A DNA stretch of 64,000 bases from Fibrivirga algicola (GCF_011742925.1 NZ_WAEL01000002.1:62001-126000); one strand, 5' to 3'; shown: positions 36,600 through 46,938, counted from the first letter of the stretch. A program made the numbers and translations. Notes: generated from the sequence alone by a model not told the origin.

Positions 36600-36906
36600 T
36601 TCTCTTTTTGTAAGGATGTCAGCAAACCTACACGTCTTTTGATTGAGGTGTGTTGGCGGCCTGTAAAAGAATGTAAACGAAACGTAAAATCTGCGTTTAC
36701 AGACGGCTATGAACTTCGGCCTTTAATTGGCTATACGGTACAGCGCGGAGCGAGTTTTATGCAAGCACCCAAAAGTGCCTTCGCCTGACCTCGCGCTCTA
36801 CCTGTTACAGCACGATTGCCATTCACCGGCCATAATCGCCTTTAGGCCTTTTATTCATTGGATGAAGCAGCCGGGCTCGCCTACTTTGGGGCCTAAACGC
36901 GGCAAC
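36600..36906. other. Divergent intergenic region
   Basis: Between the propeller-YceI gene (minus) and the Gfo/Idh/MocA gene (plus). Frames here are only extensions of the neighbours; I see no separate gene and no clear -7 consensus box. Confidence 0.4.
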
Positions 36907-38019
36907 ATGGCTACTTTCTCCAGACGTTCATTCATCGGCAATCTTGGTCTCGGCATCGGCGCCTCGGCGCTCTCTCCTACCCTCATGGCGTCGGCCTTCG
37001 ACCAGCCGGAGCCGACCAAAAAACTGAACGTGGCGGTCTGCGGACTGGGACGCTACGCCAACGTGCTGAAAAGCGGATTTGCCGCTTCGCGCTATTGCCA
37101 GCTCAACGGCGTAATAACGGGTACACCGGCCAAAGCGGCGAAATGGAAAGCCGAACTTGGCCTGCAAGACAAAAACATCTACTCGTATCAGCAGCTCGAC
37201 CAACTGGCCAATAACCCAGATATTGATCTGGTCTACATCACCCTGCCCAACGGGATGCACAAGGAATACACGCTTCGGGTGGCCAACGCCGGCAAGCACG
37301 TGATCGTGGAAAAACCGATGGCGTTTACGGAACGCGACTGCCAGGAAATGATAGCCGCCTGCCAGAAAGCGGGCGTACAACTGGCGGTTGGCTACCGGCT
37401 GCATTACGAACCGCACCACATGGAGCTTAAACGACTGGGACAGGAAAAGGTATTTGGCCAGGTACGTTTCATTGAAGCGGCTCTTGGCTACCGACTGGCG
37501 GGCATCCCCGCCGACGACTGGCATCTAAGCAAAGCCATGGCGGGTGGCGGCCCCCTGATGAACCTGGGCGTCTATTGCGTGCAGAGCAGCCGGTACGTAC
37601 TGGGCGAAGAACCCATAGCGGTAACCGCGCAATACGGCCCGGTGACGATGCCCGACCGATTCAAGGAAGTGGAGGAGAACATCATGTGGCAATTGTACTT
37701 CCTGAGTGGGGCCGTCTGCACCTCAGCCACCACCGCGAACTGCAACATCGACCGCTTCTTTGCCACGGCCGATGAAGGTACGTTTGAGCTAAGCCCAGCC
37801 CTGAGTTACGGCCCGTTTGCGGGGAAAACCAGCCAGAACGTGTTCAATTTCCCTGTCATCAACCAGCAAGCCGCCCAACTTGACGATATCGCCAGCCACA
37901 TCCTGAGCAACAAACCAATACCATCGCACATTTCGGGTGAAGAAGGCCGCAAAGACATGCGCGTCATCGAAGCCATATACCGCGCCGCCAACACCGGCAA
38001 GAAAGTGTTAATCGGATAG
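36907..38019 (+). CDS. Tat-exported Gfo/Idh/MocA family oxidoreductase
   Basis: 370 residues from the ATG at 36907, where a Tat signal starts (FSRRSFIGNLGLGIGASALS); the frame is open much further upstream, but without protein-like content. The Rossmann part begins LNVAVCGLGRYANVLKSGF and carries the family motif VEKPMAF with the catalytic lysine; the C-terminal part gives the (beta)-sheet substrate domain with GGGPLMNLGVYCVQSSRYVL. NAD(P)-dependent oxidation or reduction of sugars is the family role; Tat export suggests that the cofactor is bound before export, as in glucose-fructose oxidoreductase. It is transcribed alone. Confidence 0.9.
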   Translation: MATFSRRSFIGNLGLGIGASALSPTLMASAFDQPEPTKKLNVAVCGLGRYANVLKSGFAASRYCQLNGVITGTPAKAAKWKAELGLQDKNIYSYQQLDQLANNPDIDLVYITLPNGMHKEYTLRVANAGKHVIVEKPMAFTERDCQEMIAACQKAGVQLAVGYRLHYEPHHMELKRLGQEKVFGQVRFIEAALGYRLAGIPADDWHLSKAMAGGGPLMNLGVYCVQSSRYVLGEEPIAVTAQYGPVTMPDRFKEVEENIMWQLYFLSGAVCTSATTANCNIDRFFATADEGTFELSPALSYGPFAGKTSQNVFNFPVINQQAAQLDDIASHILSNKPIPSHISGEEGRKDMRVIEAIYRAANTGKKVLIG

Positions 38020-38172
38020 CTAGGTACGTTCTGCTGAGGATTGTTGGGTTTTCCATTCAGTCATTTACCGATTAGGAAGATACACACACTTATACGACCA
38101 TGAAGGATATTGTAAACAGAACGTTATCCTTTCATATTACATTTATATTTAATATATATACTTAACCCCAAT

Positions 38173-39102
38173 ATGTATAAAGCAGTTGAAGACATTATAC
38201 CAAGAACTCTTGACCCAAACGTTGAAGATTTGGTGAAGAAATTGAGCAGGATTATTGATAATTTCGTTGATTTTGGGACTAATATTTTAAAGTGGGATAT
38301 TGATGTAAAAAGAGTTGAAGAATTTAATGCACCCATTATGATGACTTATCGGCACTTTTTAGAACTAGCCGATTCAACAGCAATCCTAATAGGAAAGTCA
38401 TCTATTGACCCTTGCAAACTTCTTCTGAGAGGTATGTTAGAATCTTATTTCAGCCTTGCATACATGCTCGAGGCAGATACAGAAGATAGGTGCATGGCTT
38501 TTATGGTCTGGACAATGCATAAAAAAATAAAAGCACTTGAACGAGGCGACCCTGATAGCGCAATAGGTAAGCATTTCAAAAGTAAATTGAGCAAAGACAA
38601 ATTAGCCAGTAGTCTTCAATTACAAACGTTCCCTGAACTGCAAGTTGAAAAAGCTCGCCTTGAATCAGTATTTCAAAAACCTCATTATCAGAAAGCAGAG
38701 CGAGAATATCAGCTGTTAAAAACAGCGGGAACGGCCAATCCTGCTTGGTATAGGCTTTTCAACGGTCCAAAGGATATGGAACGAATGGCAGATCATTTAA
38801 ATCTGATGGTCATGTACGATGTTTTTTACCGTGATTGGTCAGGACCAATTCATAGTACAGATATTTTTCAAGGTAAAGTTAGCGTAGCTCAAGACGGAAC
38901 GTCTGAAATTCACCAATTGAGAACACCGCAAAATATTCAAGCGGTTAGTCAGTGGGTCCTTACTCTTTCTTTAATGATGTTTGAGCTTTATGTTGATAAA
39001 AGAATATCGAATAAAAAAAGTGATTTCTTAAATTGGTACAAGACAATAAGAGAGCCTTACCTTAGGATATGTAGTAAAGATCCACTTATACATCTTTCTT
39101 AA
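38173..39102 (+). CDS. DUF5677-like protein, AT-rich, likely acquired
   Basis: 309 residues, almost all helical. The most telling text is CKLLLRGMLESYFSLAYMLEADTEDR (around 77-103), the pattern of DUF5677-type proteins, followed by a Lys-rich helix, then WYRLFNGPKDMERMADHLNL and YRDWSGPIHSTDIFQGKV with a conserved His in the last. The function is unknown; this group is often found in accessory regions. Codon and base use are visibly AT-rich against the GC-rich neighbours, and the upstream region is a run of A and T. It is next to a toxin-antitoxin pair and a permease wreck. Confidence 0.7.
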   Translation: MYKAVEDIIPRTLDPNVEDLVKKLSRIIDNFVDFGTNILKWDIDVKRVEEFNAPIMMTYRHFLELADSTAILIGKSSIDPCKLLLRGMLESYFSLAYMLEADTEDRCMAFMVWTMHKKIKALERGDPDSAIGKHFKSKLSKDKLASSLQLQTFPELQVEKARLESVFQKPHYQKAEREYQLLKTAGTANPAWYRLFNGPKDMERMADHLNLMVMYDVFYRDWSGPIHSTDIFQGKVSVAQDGTSEIHQLRTPQNIQAVSQWVLTLSLMMFELYVDKRISNKKSDFLNWYKTIREPYLRICSKDPLIHLS

Positions 39103-39235
39103 CCGAATTAACTAAATCAAGGTCCCCTACTTAATCAGGTCGATTTGGGGGTGGGTGCAGGCGGTGACGGTTATGACGATTATCTGTTGCAGAGCTATCC
39201 AGGCCCCACCCCCTCTGCTCTGCTCTGCCCTACCC

Positions 39236-39385
39236 TTACTCGCTCTGCAATGATTTGACCGGGTTCATTAGGCCCCCTTTGATTGTTAACGTCCTGCCAG
39301 GGCGAAGACCCACGATTCGATGTCGATGCGGTATTTGACATCGCGCCAGGCGACTGGCGATACAAGCAGGAACAGGATGAATCTC
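39236..39385 (-). pseudogene. Wreck of an FtsX-type permease 3' end
   Basis: The minus strand reads ILFLLVSPVAW, then KYRIDIESWVFALAG, then after an internal deletion [13 protein letters not shown] and a stop. These are the last spans and the C-terminal tail of a permease like those at 40024 and 42598, with the middle of the final block lost. The tail is nearly the same in DNA as the end of the permease at 40024. Only about 150 bp survive. Confidence 0.85.
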
Positions 39386-39394
39386 CATTTTGGT

Positions 39395-39402
39395 TATCTT
39401 TG
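39395..39402 (+). promoter_or_regulatory. -7 box of the toxin-antitoxin pair
   Basis: TATCTTTG is a perfect TAnnTTTG box. Transcription from it would begin near 39409, which excludes the upstream ATG at 39390 and favours the start at 39420. Confidence 0.6.
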
Positions 39403-39419
39403 ATAAACGGTCAATACGT

Positions 39420-39617
39420 ATGCAAACCTCCAAATTGAGTCCGCTACAACTTGAACTGCTCAAGGTGTACTCGTTTCAACCCAGCGATGAAGATCTTCTG
39501 GCAGTACGGACGTTGTTGGCTACCTTTTTCTCCGATAAGGTCGTCAGCAAGGTTCGGCAAGCGGTTGATGAGCAAGGCATTACTGAAGCTGATCTTGACC
39601 GTTGGTTGAATGAATAA
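39420..39617 (+). CDS. Putative antitoxin of a PIN-toxin pair
   Basis: 65 residues from the ATG at 39420: a small, acidic, helical protein ([40 protein letters not shown]). It has the LQLELLKVY and DLDRWLNE phrases seen in short antitoxins coupled to COG1569-type PIN toxins. Its stop overlaps the toxin start by 8 nt (39610-39617), so translation is coupled. It is expected to bind and neutralise the toxin and to regulate the operon. No DNA-binding motif is obvious. Confidence 0.75.
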   Translation: MQTSKLSPLQLELLKVYSFQPSDEDLLAVRTLLATFFSDKVVSKVRQAVDEQGITEADLDRWLNE

Positions 39618-40041
39618 GCTACGGTTGATTCTGGACACGAACGTGTTTATGGTCTCACTAGCTCCGCAGTATAAATACCACTGGATATATGAGGCACTGA
39701 TTCAGGGAAAATTCGATCTGGCGTTATCGAATGAAATACTGACAGAATACCATGAGCAGGTCGTCTTACGATACGGTATCGAGCGAACGGAAGTGTCACT
39801 CGACTACCTGCTTTTGCTTCCCAATGTCACGCTGATCAACCCATCGTTTCTCTGGCAGTTGGTAGAAAATGACAAAGACGACAACAAATTCGTCGACTGC
39901 TATTTCGCCAGCCAATCCGACCACATCATCAGTAACGATCGGCATCTACGCGGGTTGGTAATCAATGAGTTTCCGCCCATTTCAGTCCTTAAATACGAGG
40001 AATTCGAGAATCAATGCAAGTCGTTATTCGCTTTGCAATGA
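39610..40041 (+). CDS. PIN-domain toxin (COG1569-like putative RNase)
   Basis: 143 residues. PIN fold acidic residues are in place: [12 protein letters not shown] (Asp9), [10 protein letters not shown] (middle Glu), and [20 protein letters not shown] (Asp cluster), then [11 protein letters not shown]. The family comprises Mg-dependent endoribonucleases acting as toxins. The C-terminus (CKSLFALQ) is encoded over the end of the convergent permease gene, an 18-bp overlap. The pair lies exactly between a permease wreck and an intact permease with almost identical 3' ends. Confidence 0.85.
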   Translation: MNKLRLILDTNVFMVSLAPQYKYHWIYEALIQGKFDLALSNEILTEYHEQVVLRYGIERTEVSLDYLLLLPNVTLINPSFLWQLVENDKDDNKFVDCYFASQSDHIISNDRHLRGLVINEFPPISVLKYEEFENQCKSLFALQ

Positions 40042-42444
40042 TTTGACCGGGTTCATCAGGGCGGCTTTGATGGTTTGGAAACTGACCGTTAGCAAGGCGA
40101 TGACCAGCACGGCTACGAACGGAACGATGAATAGCCAGCCGTTCAGGTTGGCCCGGAAGGCGTAGCTTGATCGCCAGTTGGTGATAGCAAACCAGGCCAG
40201 TGGTGCCGCCACGACAAACGAGATGGCAACCAGTACGGCGAATTCCTGGTAGAGCAGTTGCAGGATCTCCCCCACCGACGCACCCAGTGCTTTGCGGATG
40301 CCGATCTCTTTGGTGCGCTGCACCGTGGTGAACGAGGCTAGCCCGAACAAACCCAGACAGGCCACCAGAATGGCCAGCGCCGTGAAGAAGCCAAACACCT
40401 GTCCGAATCGCTGATCGGCGCGGTACTGGTCGGCGAAATGCTCGTCGAGGAAGAAGTACTCGAACGGGTTGCCGGGGAAAAACTGGTTCCAGGCCGATTG
40501 TAGCGTCGCGATGGTTTTGGCGGATTCGGCGGGTACCATCTTCACAGAGAAAAAGCCCTGCACGTCGGGGATCAGGCGGAGAATAAGCGGCTCGAACGCT
40601 TCACGCAGCGATTGCTGGTGAAAATTATCCACCACGCCTACGACGGTGTAGGTCTTGCCCCAGAACTCGATCTCTTTGCCGATGGCGTCGGTCGGGTTCT
40701 GAAAGCCGAGCTGGGCAATGGCCATTTTATTGAAGATCACCGCCGCCGGATCGGTGCCAAAGCTTTTGGCGAAGTTGCGACCCGCCACCAGTTTCAGGCC
40801 GTAGGCGTTCATGTAATCGTAGTCGACGCCGATGACGCGGTATTGTTTGGCCTTGCTTTCGTCCTGCCCTTTCAGGCGAATACCGCCCGCGTTCCAGCCT
40901 ACCGGCTCGCCGGGAATCGACGTGGAGGCCGTGATACTCCGAATGGCTGACTGCCGCAGCAGCTCGTCTTTAAACGATTTCATCTGGCTCATATAGGTCG
41001 AATCATTACGGACAATCGGCGGACGGATCACCAGCGTCTGGTCGATATTAAGCCCCAGCTTCTGCTCCCGCATGAACTGGATCTGCCGAAAAACGGCCAT
41101 GGTGCCCACCAGCAAAAAGAGCGACGCCCCAAACTGGAAAACGACCAGCCCTTTCCGCAATAGAATACCCTGTCTTGTATTGACCATCTTGCCTTTAAGC
41201 ACCACTACCGGCCGGAATCCCGACAGCACAAAAGCGGGGTACATGCCCGACAGGAACGTACCCAGCACAAACAGGCCCAGCAACGCCAGCCAGAAGCGGG
41301 CACTGGCCAGCAACGAAAACGTCAGGTGCTGACCCGACAAACTGTTAAACGCCGGAATAGTGATCAGCACCAGGATAAACGCCAGCACCACGGCCAGCCC
41401 ATTGAGCAGCAGCGATTCGATCATGAACTGCTTTACCAACTGACTTCGCTGCGAGCCCACGGCCTTCCGAACGCCTACTTCTTTGGCCCGGTTGATGGCT
41501 CGCGCCGTGGCGATGTTCACGTAGTTTACCCAAGCAATGATGACGATAAAAAAGGCGATGCCCAGCAACAGGTACGTTGTTTTGCCGTCGCCATTCGGTT
41601 CCGTTTCGCCGATGTAATGCGAATACAGGTGAATGTCGCGCAGGGGTTGCAGGGTGTAGATCGCCGCCGCATTGTATTTCTTCAGCTCAGCGCCAACCAG
41701 CTTGTCGACAACCCTCGGGAACTTGGCCGACAGCGCCTGCGGATCGGTGCCGGGGCGGAGCAGCAAGTACGTCAGGCAACCGTCCCAAGTCCAGGCTGTT
41801 TCTGGATTATTGTCGGGGCCCATATCCTTGATGTACGTGGCATAGGAGCGCAGCAGATCGGGCCGCATGTGCGAATTGACGGGAAAGTCGCGGTACACAC
41901 CCGTCACTTTCACGGCTTGCTTCCCATTTACCTGCACGGTTTTTCCCAGCGGGTTGGCCGTCCCGAACAGCTTGGTCGCGATTGTTTCCGATAGCACGAC
42001 CGTATTGGGCTCGGTGAGGGCGGTGCGCGCGTCACCGGTAATCAGTGGGTACGAAAACACGGTGAAGAACGCTTTACTGGCGAAATACACCTTCTCGATT
42101 TTCACCTGCTCGCCGCCCTGCACCTCGGCCACCACCGACCCGCTTCCGACTACCTTTACATACTCCTCGATTTCGTTGAAGGCATCTTTAAACGAATTAC
42201 CAACCGCATACGCACCCGATACCCACTCGGTACTCAGCTTTCCGGCGTCGTACCGATCCTGCCGGACGCGGTAAATGCGGTCACCTTTCTCATGGAAATT
42301 GTCGAAGCTAAGTTCAAGGGCAACATACTGCAAAATGAGCAGACAGGCTGCCATACCGATAGCCAGCCCAACGAGGTTGATGGCCGAAAAAGCCTTGTGG
42401 CGCAGCAGGTTCCGCCACGCGATTTTAACATAGTTCTGGAGCAT
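40024..42444 (-). CDS. MacB/FtsX-type permease
   Basis: 806 residues. Spans and blocks: first span about 20-40 ([18 protein letters not shown]), FtsX block one with [20 protein letters not shown], a second unit starting [20 protein letters not shown], and a C-terminal block [20 protein letters not shown], ending PVKSLQSE like the wreck at 39236. It belongs to a slightly different branch than its neighbour (ALGAS rather than VLGAS). Its 3' end overlaps the PIN toxin end. The start lies close to a G-rich palindromic intergenic region. Confidence 0.9.
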   Translation of the reverse strand: MLQNYVKIAWRNLLRHKAFSAINLVGLAIGMAACLLILQYVALELSFDNFHEKGDRIYRVRQDRYDAGKLSTEWVSGAYAVGNSFKDAFNEIEEYVKVVGSGSVVAEVQGGEQVKIEKVYFASKAFFTVFSYPLITGDARTALTEPNTVVLSETIATKLFGTANPLGKTVQVNGKQAVKVTGVYRDFPVNSHMRPDLLRSYATYIKDMGPDNNPETAWTWDGCLTYLLLRPGTDPQALSAKFPRVVDKLVGAELKKYNAAAIYTLQPLRDIHLYSHYIGETEPNGDGKTTYLLLGIAFFIVIIAWVNYVNIATARAINRAKEVGVRKAVGSQRSQLVKQFMIESLLLNGLAVVLAFILVLITIPAFNSLSGQHLTFSLLASARFWLALLGLFVLGTFLSGMYPAFVLSGFRPVVVLKGKMVNTRQGILLRKGLVVFQFGASLFLLVGTMAVFRQIQFMREQKLGLNIDQTLVIRPPIVRNDSTYMSQMKSFKDELLRQSAIRSITASTSIPGEPVGWNAGGIRLKGQDESKAKQYRVIGVDYDYMNAYGLKLVAGRNFAKSFGTDPAAVIFNKMAIAQLGFQNPTDAIGKEIEFWGKTYTVVGVVDNFHQQSLREAFEPLILRLIPDVQGFFSVKMVPAESAKTIATLQSAWNQFFPGNPFEYFFLDEHFADQYRADQRFGQVFGFFTALAILVACLGLFGLASFTTVQRTKEIGIRKALGASVGEILQLLYQEFAVLVAISFVVAAPLAWFAITNWRSSYAFRANLNGWLFIVPFVAVLVIALLTVSFQTIKAALMNPVKSLQSE

Positions 42445-42475
42445 GAGGGGAGGGGTTTAAGGGGAGGGGGCGAAG

Positions 42476-42578
42476 GGCTTGGGGCGGGGGGGGGTTAGGT
42501 ACGTTGTCGCTTGCCTGTGGCGAGTGACAACGCAGACAACGTACCTGAGCAACGAGCTCGCGGAGCCACCCCAAGCCC
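42476..42578. repeat. Nested intergenic palindrome with inverted GGTACGTT sites
   Basis: Outer arms GGGCTTGGGG (42476-42485) and CCCCAAGCCC (42569-42578); inner arms AGGTACGTTGTC (42497-42508) and GACAACGTACCT (42535-42546). All arms are perfect. It separates two permease genes and could act as a terminator or a structured repeat. Confidence 0.7.
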
Positions 42579-42597
42579 TCAGCCCCACGCCCTCAGC

Positions 42598-44955
42598 CTA
42601 TTCACTCCGCAGCGACTTCACGGGGTCGGTCAGGGCGGCTTTGATGCTTTGAAAGCTGACGGTTAACAGGGCAATGGCAATGGCTAACGTACCGGCCAGG
42701 GCGAAGACCCACCACTCGATGTTGATGCGGTATTTGAAGTCGAGCAGCCACTGACTCATGGCGTACCAGGCAATGGGCGAGGCCAGCAGAATAGCGATCA
42801 GTACCAGTCGCAGAAAATCTTTACTCAGCAACGCCACGATGTTTGGTACGCTGGCCCCCAGCACTTTACGAACGCCGATCTCTTTGGTACGCTGCTCAGC
42901 CGTGAACATGGCCAATCCGAACAGGCCGAGGCAGGCGATAAAAATGGCGAGGATAGCGAAATAGTTGGCCAGCTTACCAATCAGCGTTTCGCTTTTGTAT
43001 TGCTTCTCGAAACTGTCGTCGGCAAACTGGTAATCGAAGGGGTAGGCCGGGTTGTACTTCTTCGCCAGCTGCCGCATACTGGCCAGCGCTTTCTCGGTTT
43101 GGCCAGCGCGGGTACGTACCAGCAAGGTGCTGCTGTAGGTGGTGTCGAGGCGCAGAATGAGCGGCTCGATAGCCACGCGCAGGGAGTTGAGGTGGAAGTT
43201 CTTCACCAGACCGATGATCTTACCCGGCTTCTGCCAGAACTTCAGGTACTGACCAACCGGATTTTTCATGCCCATCCGCCGCGCGGCCTCTTCATTGACG
43301 AGGTAATTGGTGGTGTCGGTAACGTTGCTTTTCGAGAAATCGCGTCCGTCGAGCAGCTTCACTTTCATGGTGTTCAGAAAATCGTAGCCGACCGGCATTT
43401 GGGTAAACAGCGTCTTGTCGGCCGGGTCTTTGCCAGTCCATTCCACACCGATGGTCGAGTTGCCAATATCCATCGGGTCAGAGCCCGATGCGCTCACATC
43501 CTGAATGCCGGGCGATTGCAGCAGCTCCTGTTTGAACGACTCGTAGCGTTTCGGCAAATCGCCCTCCAACGCCATGTACACCACATTTTCGCGGTCAAGG
43601 CCCAGGTTTTTGGTCCGAATAAAATCGACCTGCCGACCAGCGATCAGCGTACCGATGATGAGCAATAGCGACAGCGCAAACTGGAAAACGACCAGTCCCT
43701 GCCGAAAGAGAATAGCCCCGGCGTTGAACCGCAATGTGCCTTTCAGGATACGGACCGGCTGCAACGACGACAGGAACAAGGCCGGATAACTACCCGACAC
43801 AATGCCCGTAACCAGCGCCAGTCCCAGCAGGGTGAGCCAGTAAAACGGGTTGCTGTATTGAATGGCGATCTGCTTCTCGGTCAGGCGGTTGAAGGCGGGC
43901 AGCAAGAGTTGTACCAGCACTACGGCAAACACCAGCGCCATGCCCGCCGTGAGCACCGCTTCGCCCACGAACTGCCCAATCAGGTACATGCGTTCAGCTC
44001 CAACCACTTTACGAATACCCACTTCTTTGGCCCGTTTGGCCGACCGGGCGGTGGCCAGATTCATGAAATTGATGCAGGCAATGATCAGGATAAAAATAGC
44101 CACGATGGTGAACAGGCGCACGTATTCAACGCGCCCGCCGTCGCGCTGCCCATTGGTGAATTTCGAGTACAGGTACGTGTCCTCAAACGGGAACAGGAAG
44201 GTGGTAATCGTGGTCACCTCCTTCTTGTGCTGCTCCACCATGTTCAGAATCTTGGCGTTCACCCGGTCCAGACTGGCGGTTGGGTGCAGCTGCGCAAACG
44301 TGCGGATGCCGTTGTTGTCCCATTTGTTCAGCCATTCGTTTTTCGTTTCATAGGGACCAAGCGGCAACACGAAATCGAACTTCAGCGTCGACGTTTCGGG
44401 GATGTCGCGCATGACGCCCGTTATCTGCCTGTTCTCCTTATTGTCGAACTTGATGATGCGCCCTAGCACGTCTGTTTTGCCAAATAATTTCAGCGCGGCT
44501 TTCTCCGAAATGACAATGGACGTAGCGCCGGTAATGGCCGTTTTCGGGTTACCGTGGCTGAGCGGAAACGTAAAAATCTGAAACAGATCGGCGCTGGCGT
44601 AGCGTCCTTTCTCTTTGTACGCTGTTGAGCCCACCGCCAGCAGGTGTTCCTCTTCCCAGGTGATCTTTACCGTTTTGTCAACCTCCGGAATCTCGGCTTT
44701 CAGCGCGGGGGCCAGCGGTCCCGGCGTGGCTGAGGTAGTGCTGACTTCGTTACCCGTCCACTTCTGATTTTCAAATACCTGGTACAGACGCGGGCCGTTC
44801 TCGTGGAATTTGTTGATGCTCCGTTCGTCTTTCACCCATAGCAGAATCAGCAGGCTGCACGTCATGCCCAGGGCCAGTCCCAGCACGTTAATGAACGAAA
44901 ACGTCTTGCTTTTGGCAATGTTGCGCCAGGCGATCTTGAGGTAATTACGGAACAT
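42598..44955 (-). CDS. MacB/FtsX-type permease
   Basis: 785 residues, typical two-unit layout: first span around 18-40 (FINVLGLALGMTCSLLILLW), FtsX block one with SAKRAKEVGIRKVVGAERMY, a second unit (FRQGLVVFQFALSLLLIIGT) and a C-terminal block AEQRTKEIGVRKVLGASVPN, ending PVKSLRSE. It is close to the permease at 29159. No partner ATPase. It has a 150-bp upstream region containing a small AACACAG/CTGTGTT hairpin at 44994-45020. Confidence 0.9.
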   Translation of the reverse strand: MFRNYLKIAWRNIAKSKTFSFINVLGLALGMTCSLLILLWVKDERSINKFHENGPRLYQVFENQKWTGNEVSTTSATPGPLAPALKAEIPEVDKTVKITWEEEHLLAVGSTAYKEKGRYASADLFQIFTFPLSHGNPKTAITGATSIVISEKAALKLFGKTDVLGRIIKFDNKENRQITGVMRDIPETSTLKFDFVLPLGPYETKNEWLNKWDNNGIRTFAQLHPTASLDRVNAKILNMVEQHKKEVTTITTFLFPFEDTYLYSKFTNGQRDGGRVEYVRLFTIVAIFILIIACINFMNLATARSAKRAKEVGIRKVVGAERMYLIGQFVGEAVLTAGMALVFAVVLVQLLLPAFNRLTEKQIAIQYSNPFYWLTLLGLALVTGIVSGSYPALFLSSLQPVRILKGTLRFNAGAILFRQGLVVFQFALSLLLIIGTLIAGRQVDFIRTKNLGLDRENVVYMALEGDLPKRYESFKQELLQSPGIQDVSASGSDPMDIGNSTIGVEWTGKDPADKTLFTQMPVGYDFLNTMKVKLLDGRDFSKSNVTDTTNYLVNEEAARRMGMKNPVGQYLKFWQKPGKIIGLVKNFHLNSLRVAIEPLILRLDTTYSSTLLVRTRAGQTEKALASMRQLAKKYNPAYPFDYQFADDSFEKQYKSETLIGKLANYFAILAIFIACLGLFGLAMFTAEQRTKEIGVRKVLGASVPNIVALLSKDFLRLVLIAILLASPIAWYAMSQWLLDFKYRINIEWWVFALAGTLAIAIALLTVSFQSIKAALTDPVKSLRSE

Positions 44956-45113
44956 AACGTAGAGGAGGTTTAGGAAAGAGAGAAGGAAGGCTTAACACAG
45001 CGGCGATCCACCACTGTGTTTCCATCCATTTCACCAAGACGATTGAGCAGGCAATTCATTACAAGGATGCAGAAATCCGGTTGGACGTTGCGTAGGGGTG
45101 CCCGCGCCTACTC

Positions 45114-46031
45114 CTATTTCGCTTTGCGGACGTAGATACTACCCTGCATGGTCTTCATCATTACCTCAGGGCCGCCGTTGTTGATTTTGCCGTATACCCA
45201 GTCGTCGACCGTGACGCGGTACATACCCGACTGGTTGGAACGCGTAGCTTTGGGCTGGCTCTTGTCAACGTCGATATCGAAGTCGCTGTACACGTCACCC
45301 ATGTCTGATTTCAGCTTCACATTGGCTTTCACCGACGCCGGAAAGGTCACGTCTACTTTGCCATTCAGGGTCGAAAAGGCCATTGGCGTTTTGTTGTCGA
45401 CATCCCGAAATATGGCTTTCAGATCACCATTCACCGTCTGCGCCACCGCCGATCCGCTGATATTCGTCAATTCAATAGCACCGTTGATGTTGCTGATTTC
45501 CAGCTCGCCCGTTACGTTTTCTACCGTGATGTCGCCGTTATTGATCGTGTGCAGTTTCAACGAAAACCGTTGGGGCACCTTGATCGTCAGGTTCACGGCT
45601 TTCTGGAGGCTTCCCGAATTCACTTTCACGGCATTGTTCTTTTCCTCGGCGGTGAGATCAAAGGCACTGTTGGGCGTGATACGCCGCATTCCTTCAGACA
45701 AACGGCCATCATCCCGACGATTTGTGTTGACGTTCACATTTAAGTTCATGTTCAGGTTTTCGTTCAGCCGCTCATTCTGCCCCTGGCGATTTTTGCCGGA
45801 TGCTGCCCGCCCTGCCGTACCTGAGGTAGCGTCGATGACAATGTCTTTTCCCGAATAGCCAACCACGTGAATGGATCCGTTTATGAGCGTAACCTCCATT
45901 GAACCGGGTTTGCCGGGATCGGTCAGTGGCACAACAAGTTGCTCTTTTAGGTCGCTTTGGGCAAAGAGGGGCGCTGTGGCCGTCAGGGCAAGCAACGCAA
46001 GTGTGGTTAGTAGCCTAGTCATTGACTTCAT
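45114..46031 (-). CDS. Secreted DUF4097-type (GIN/adhesin-like) protein
   Basis: 305 residues; signal peptide MKSMTRLLTTLALLALTATA...LFAQ. The mature protein is a repetitive beta-helix-like DUF4097 domain: LINGSIHVVGYSGKDIVI, LHTINNGDITVENVTGELEI, SNINGAIELTNISGSAVAQT, VNGDLKAIFRDV, STLNGKVDVTFPASVKAN, then the closing GGPEVMMKTMQGSIYVRKAK. An Asn-rich insert (NENLNMNLNVNVN) interrupts the early part. A surface or envelope role controlled by the sigma factor upstream is likely. It overlaps the preceding DUF4097 gene by 4 nt. Confidence 0.85.
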   Translation of the reverse strand: MKSMTRLLTTLALLALTATAPLFAQSDLKEQLVVPLTDPGKPGSMEVTLINGSIHVVGYSGKDIVIDATSGTAGRAASGKNRQGQNERLNENLNMNLNVNVNTNRRDDGRLSEGMRRITPNSAFDLTAEEKNNAVKVNSGSLQKAVNLTIKVPQRFSLKLHTINNGDITVENVTGELEISNINGAIELTNISGSAVAQTVNGDLKAIFRDVDNKTPMAFSTLNGKVDVTFPASVKANVKLKSDMGDVYSDFDIDVDKSQPKATRSNQSGMYRVTVDDWVYGKINNGGPEVMMKTMQGSIYVRKAK

Positions 46032-46885
46032 GATTGTTTTTTAATGTACACATTGCCGTTGAACGTCTCGAATCGCAGGACTTTGCCTCCGTTCCCAATC
46101 CGTATGGCCGTTGATTTATCGAGTTTGTAGACGGTCTTATCGCCTTTCTGCTCCTTGTTTTTCGTCACCTCGACCGGCAGCATGGTCGTCTCGGGATAAT
46201 CCGTGTAGAACTCGCCCTGGAAGGTTTTGAACCGCAGATCGGCCGACAGATTGGCTGGGTACGTCACGTTTATGTTGCCGTTCAGCGTGTAGTACGACGA
46301 TTGGTCGGGCGGGGTAGCCGGGTAGTTAGCGTCCACGTTTCCGTTGATCGTCCGCGCTTCGGTCTTGCCACGGGCGTTGGTCATTTTAATGGCACCGTTG
46401 ATGTTACTGACCTTCAAGGCGCCCGCCACATCGGTCACCGTGACATCACCCCGGTTGATGGTTGAGACAATGATGTTCATCTCCTTCGGAATTTTCACCG
46501 TAAAATCGAGCGTAAAGTCATAGTCGACATGATTGTTACGTTCTCTGTTCCGGTTTGGCCGCGAATCGAACGGTTCGATGATGTAGGCAAACACAGTATC
46601 GCCCTTTTGCTCGAACTGGAGTTTGAATTCCTTCTTGCCCGCCGCCAGCACGTCGGCGGTTTTCGCCGTCATCCGCTTATCGACCTCGAAGGCCACCTTG
46701 CTCCCCGACGTGCCCTCGACCTTGATAAAGCCGTTGATGTTGTAAATGGCCAGCACGCTGGCGTTGGCGCTGTTTGGCAGGGAAAATTCCTTGCTGATAT
46801 GCTCCTTGTCTTCAGTCGTCTGCGCCACCGATTGGGCACAGGAAATCACGAGCCCCATAAGCAGGGGGAAAAATAGATTGATCAT
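46028..46885 (-). CDS. Secreted DUF4097-type protein
   Basis: 285 residues; signal peptide about 1-22 (FPLLMGLVISCAQSVAQ; an internal Cys precedes the cut, so a lipoprotein is possible). Repeats of the beta-helix type follow: IYNINGFIKVEGTSGSKVAF, STINRGDVTVTDVAGALKVS, NINGAIKMTNARGKTEARTI, YTLNGNINVTYPANLSADL, RFETFNGNVYIKKQ. It is a paralogue of the next gene, made in tandem with a 4-nt overlap. Both lie downstream of the ECF sigma/anti-sigma pair, separated by a structured 170-bp spacer. Confidence 0.85.
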   Translation of the reverse strand: MINLFFPLLMGLVISCAQSVAQTTEDKEHISKEFSLPNSANASVLAIYNINGFIKVEGTSGSKVAFEVDKRMTAKTADVLAAGKKEFKLQFEQKGDTVFAYIIEPFDSRPNRNRERNNHVDYDFTLDFTVKIPKEMNIIVSTINRGDVTVTDVAGALKVSNINGAIKMTNARGKTEARTINGNVDANYPATPPDQSSYYTLNGNINVTYPANLSADLRFKTFQGEFYTDYPETTMLPVEVTKNKEQKGDKTVYKLDKSTAIRIGNGGKVLRFETFNGNVYIKKQS

Positions 46886-46938
46886 GAGTCAGAGAGTTAA
46901 AAAATGAATGAAAGAGTGGCGTAGGGCTTGGGGCGGGG

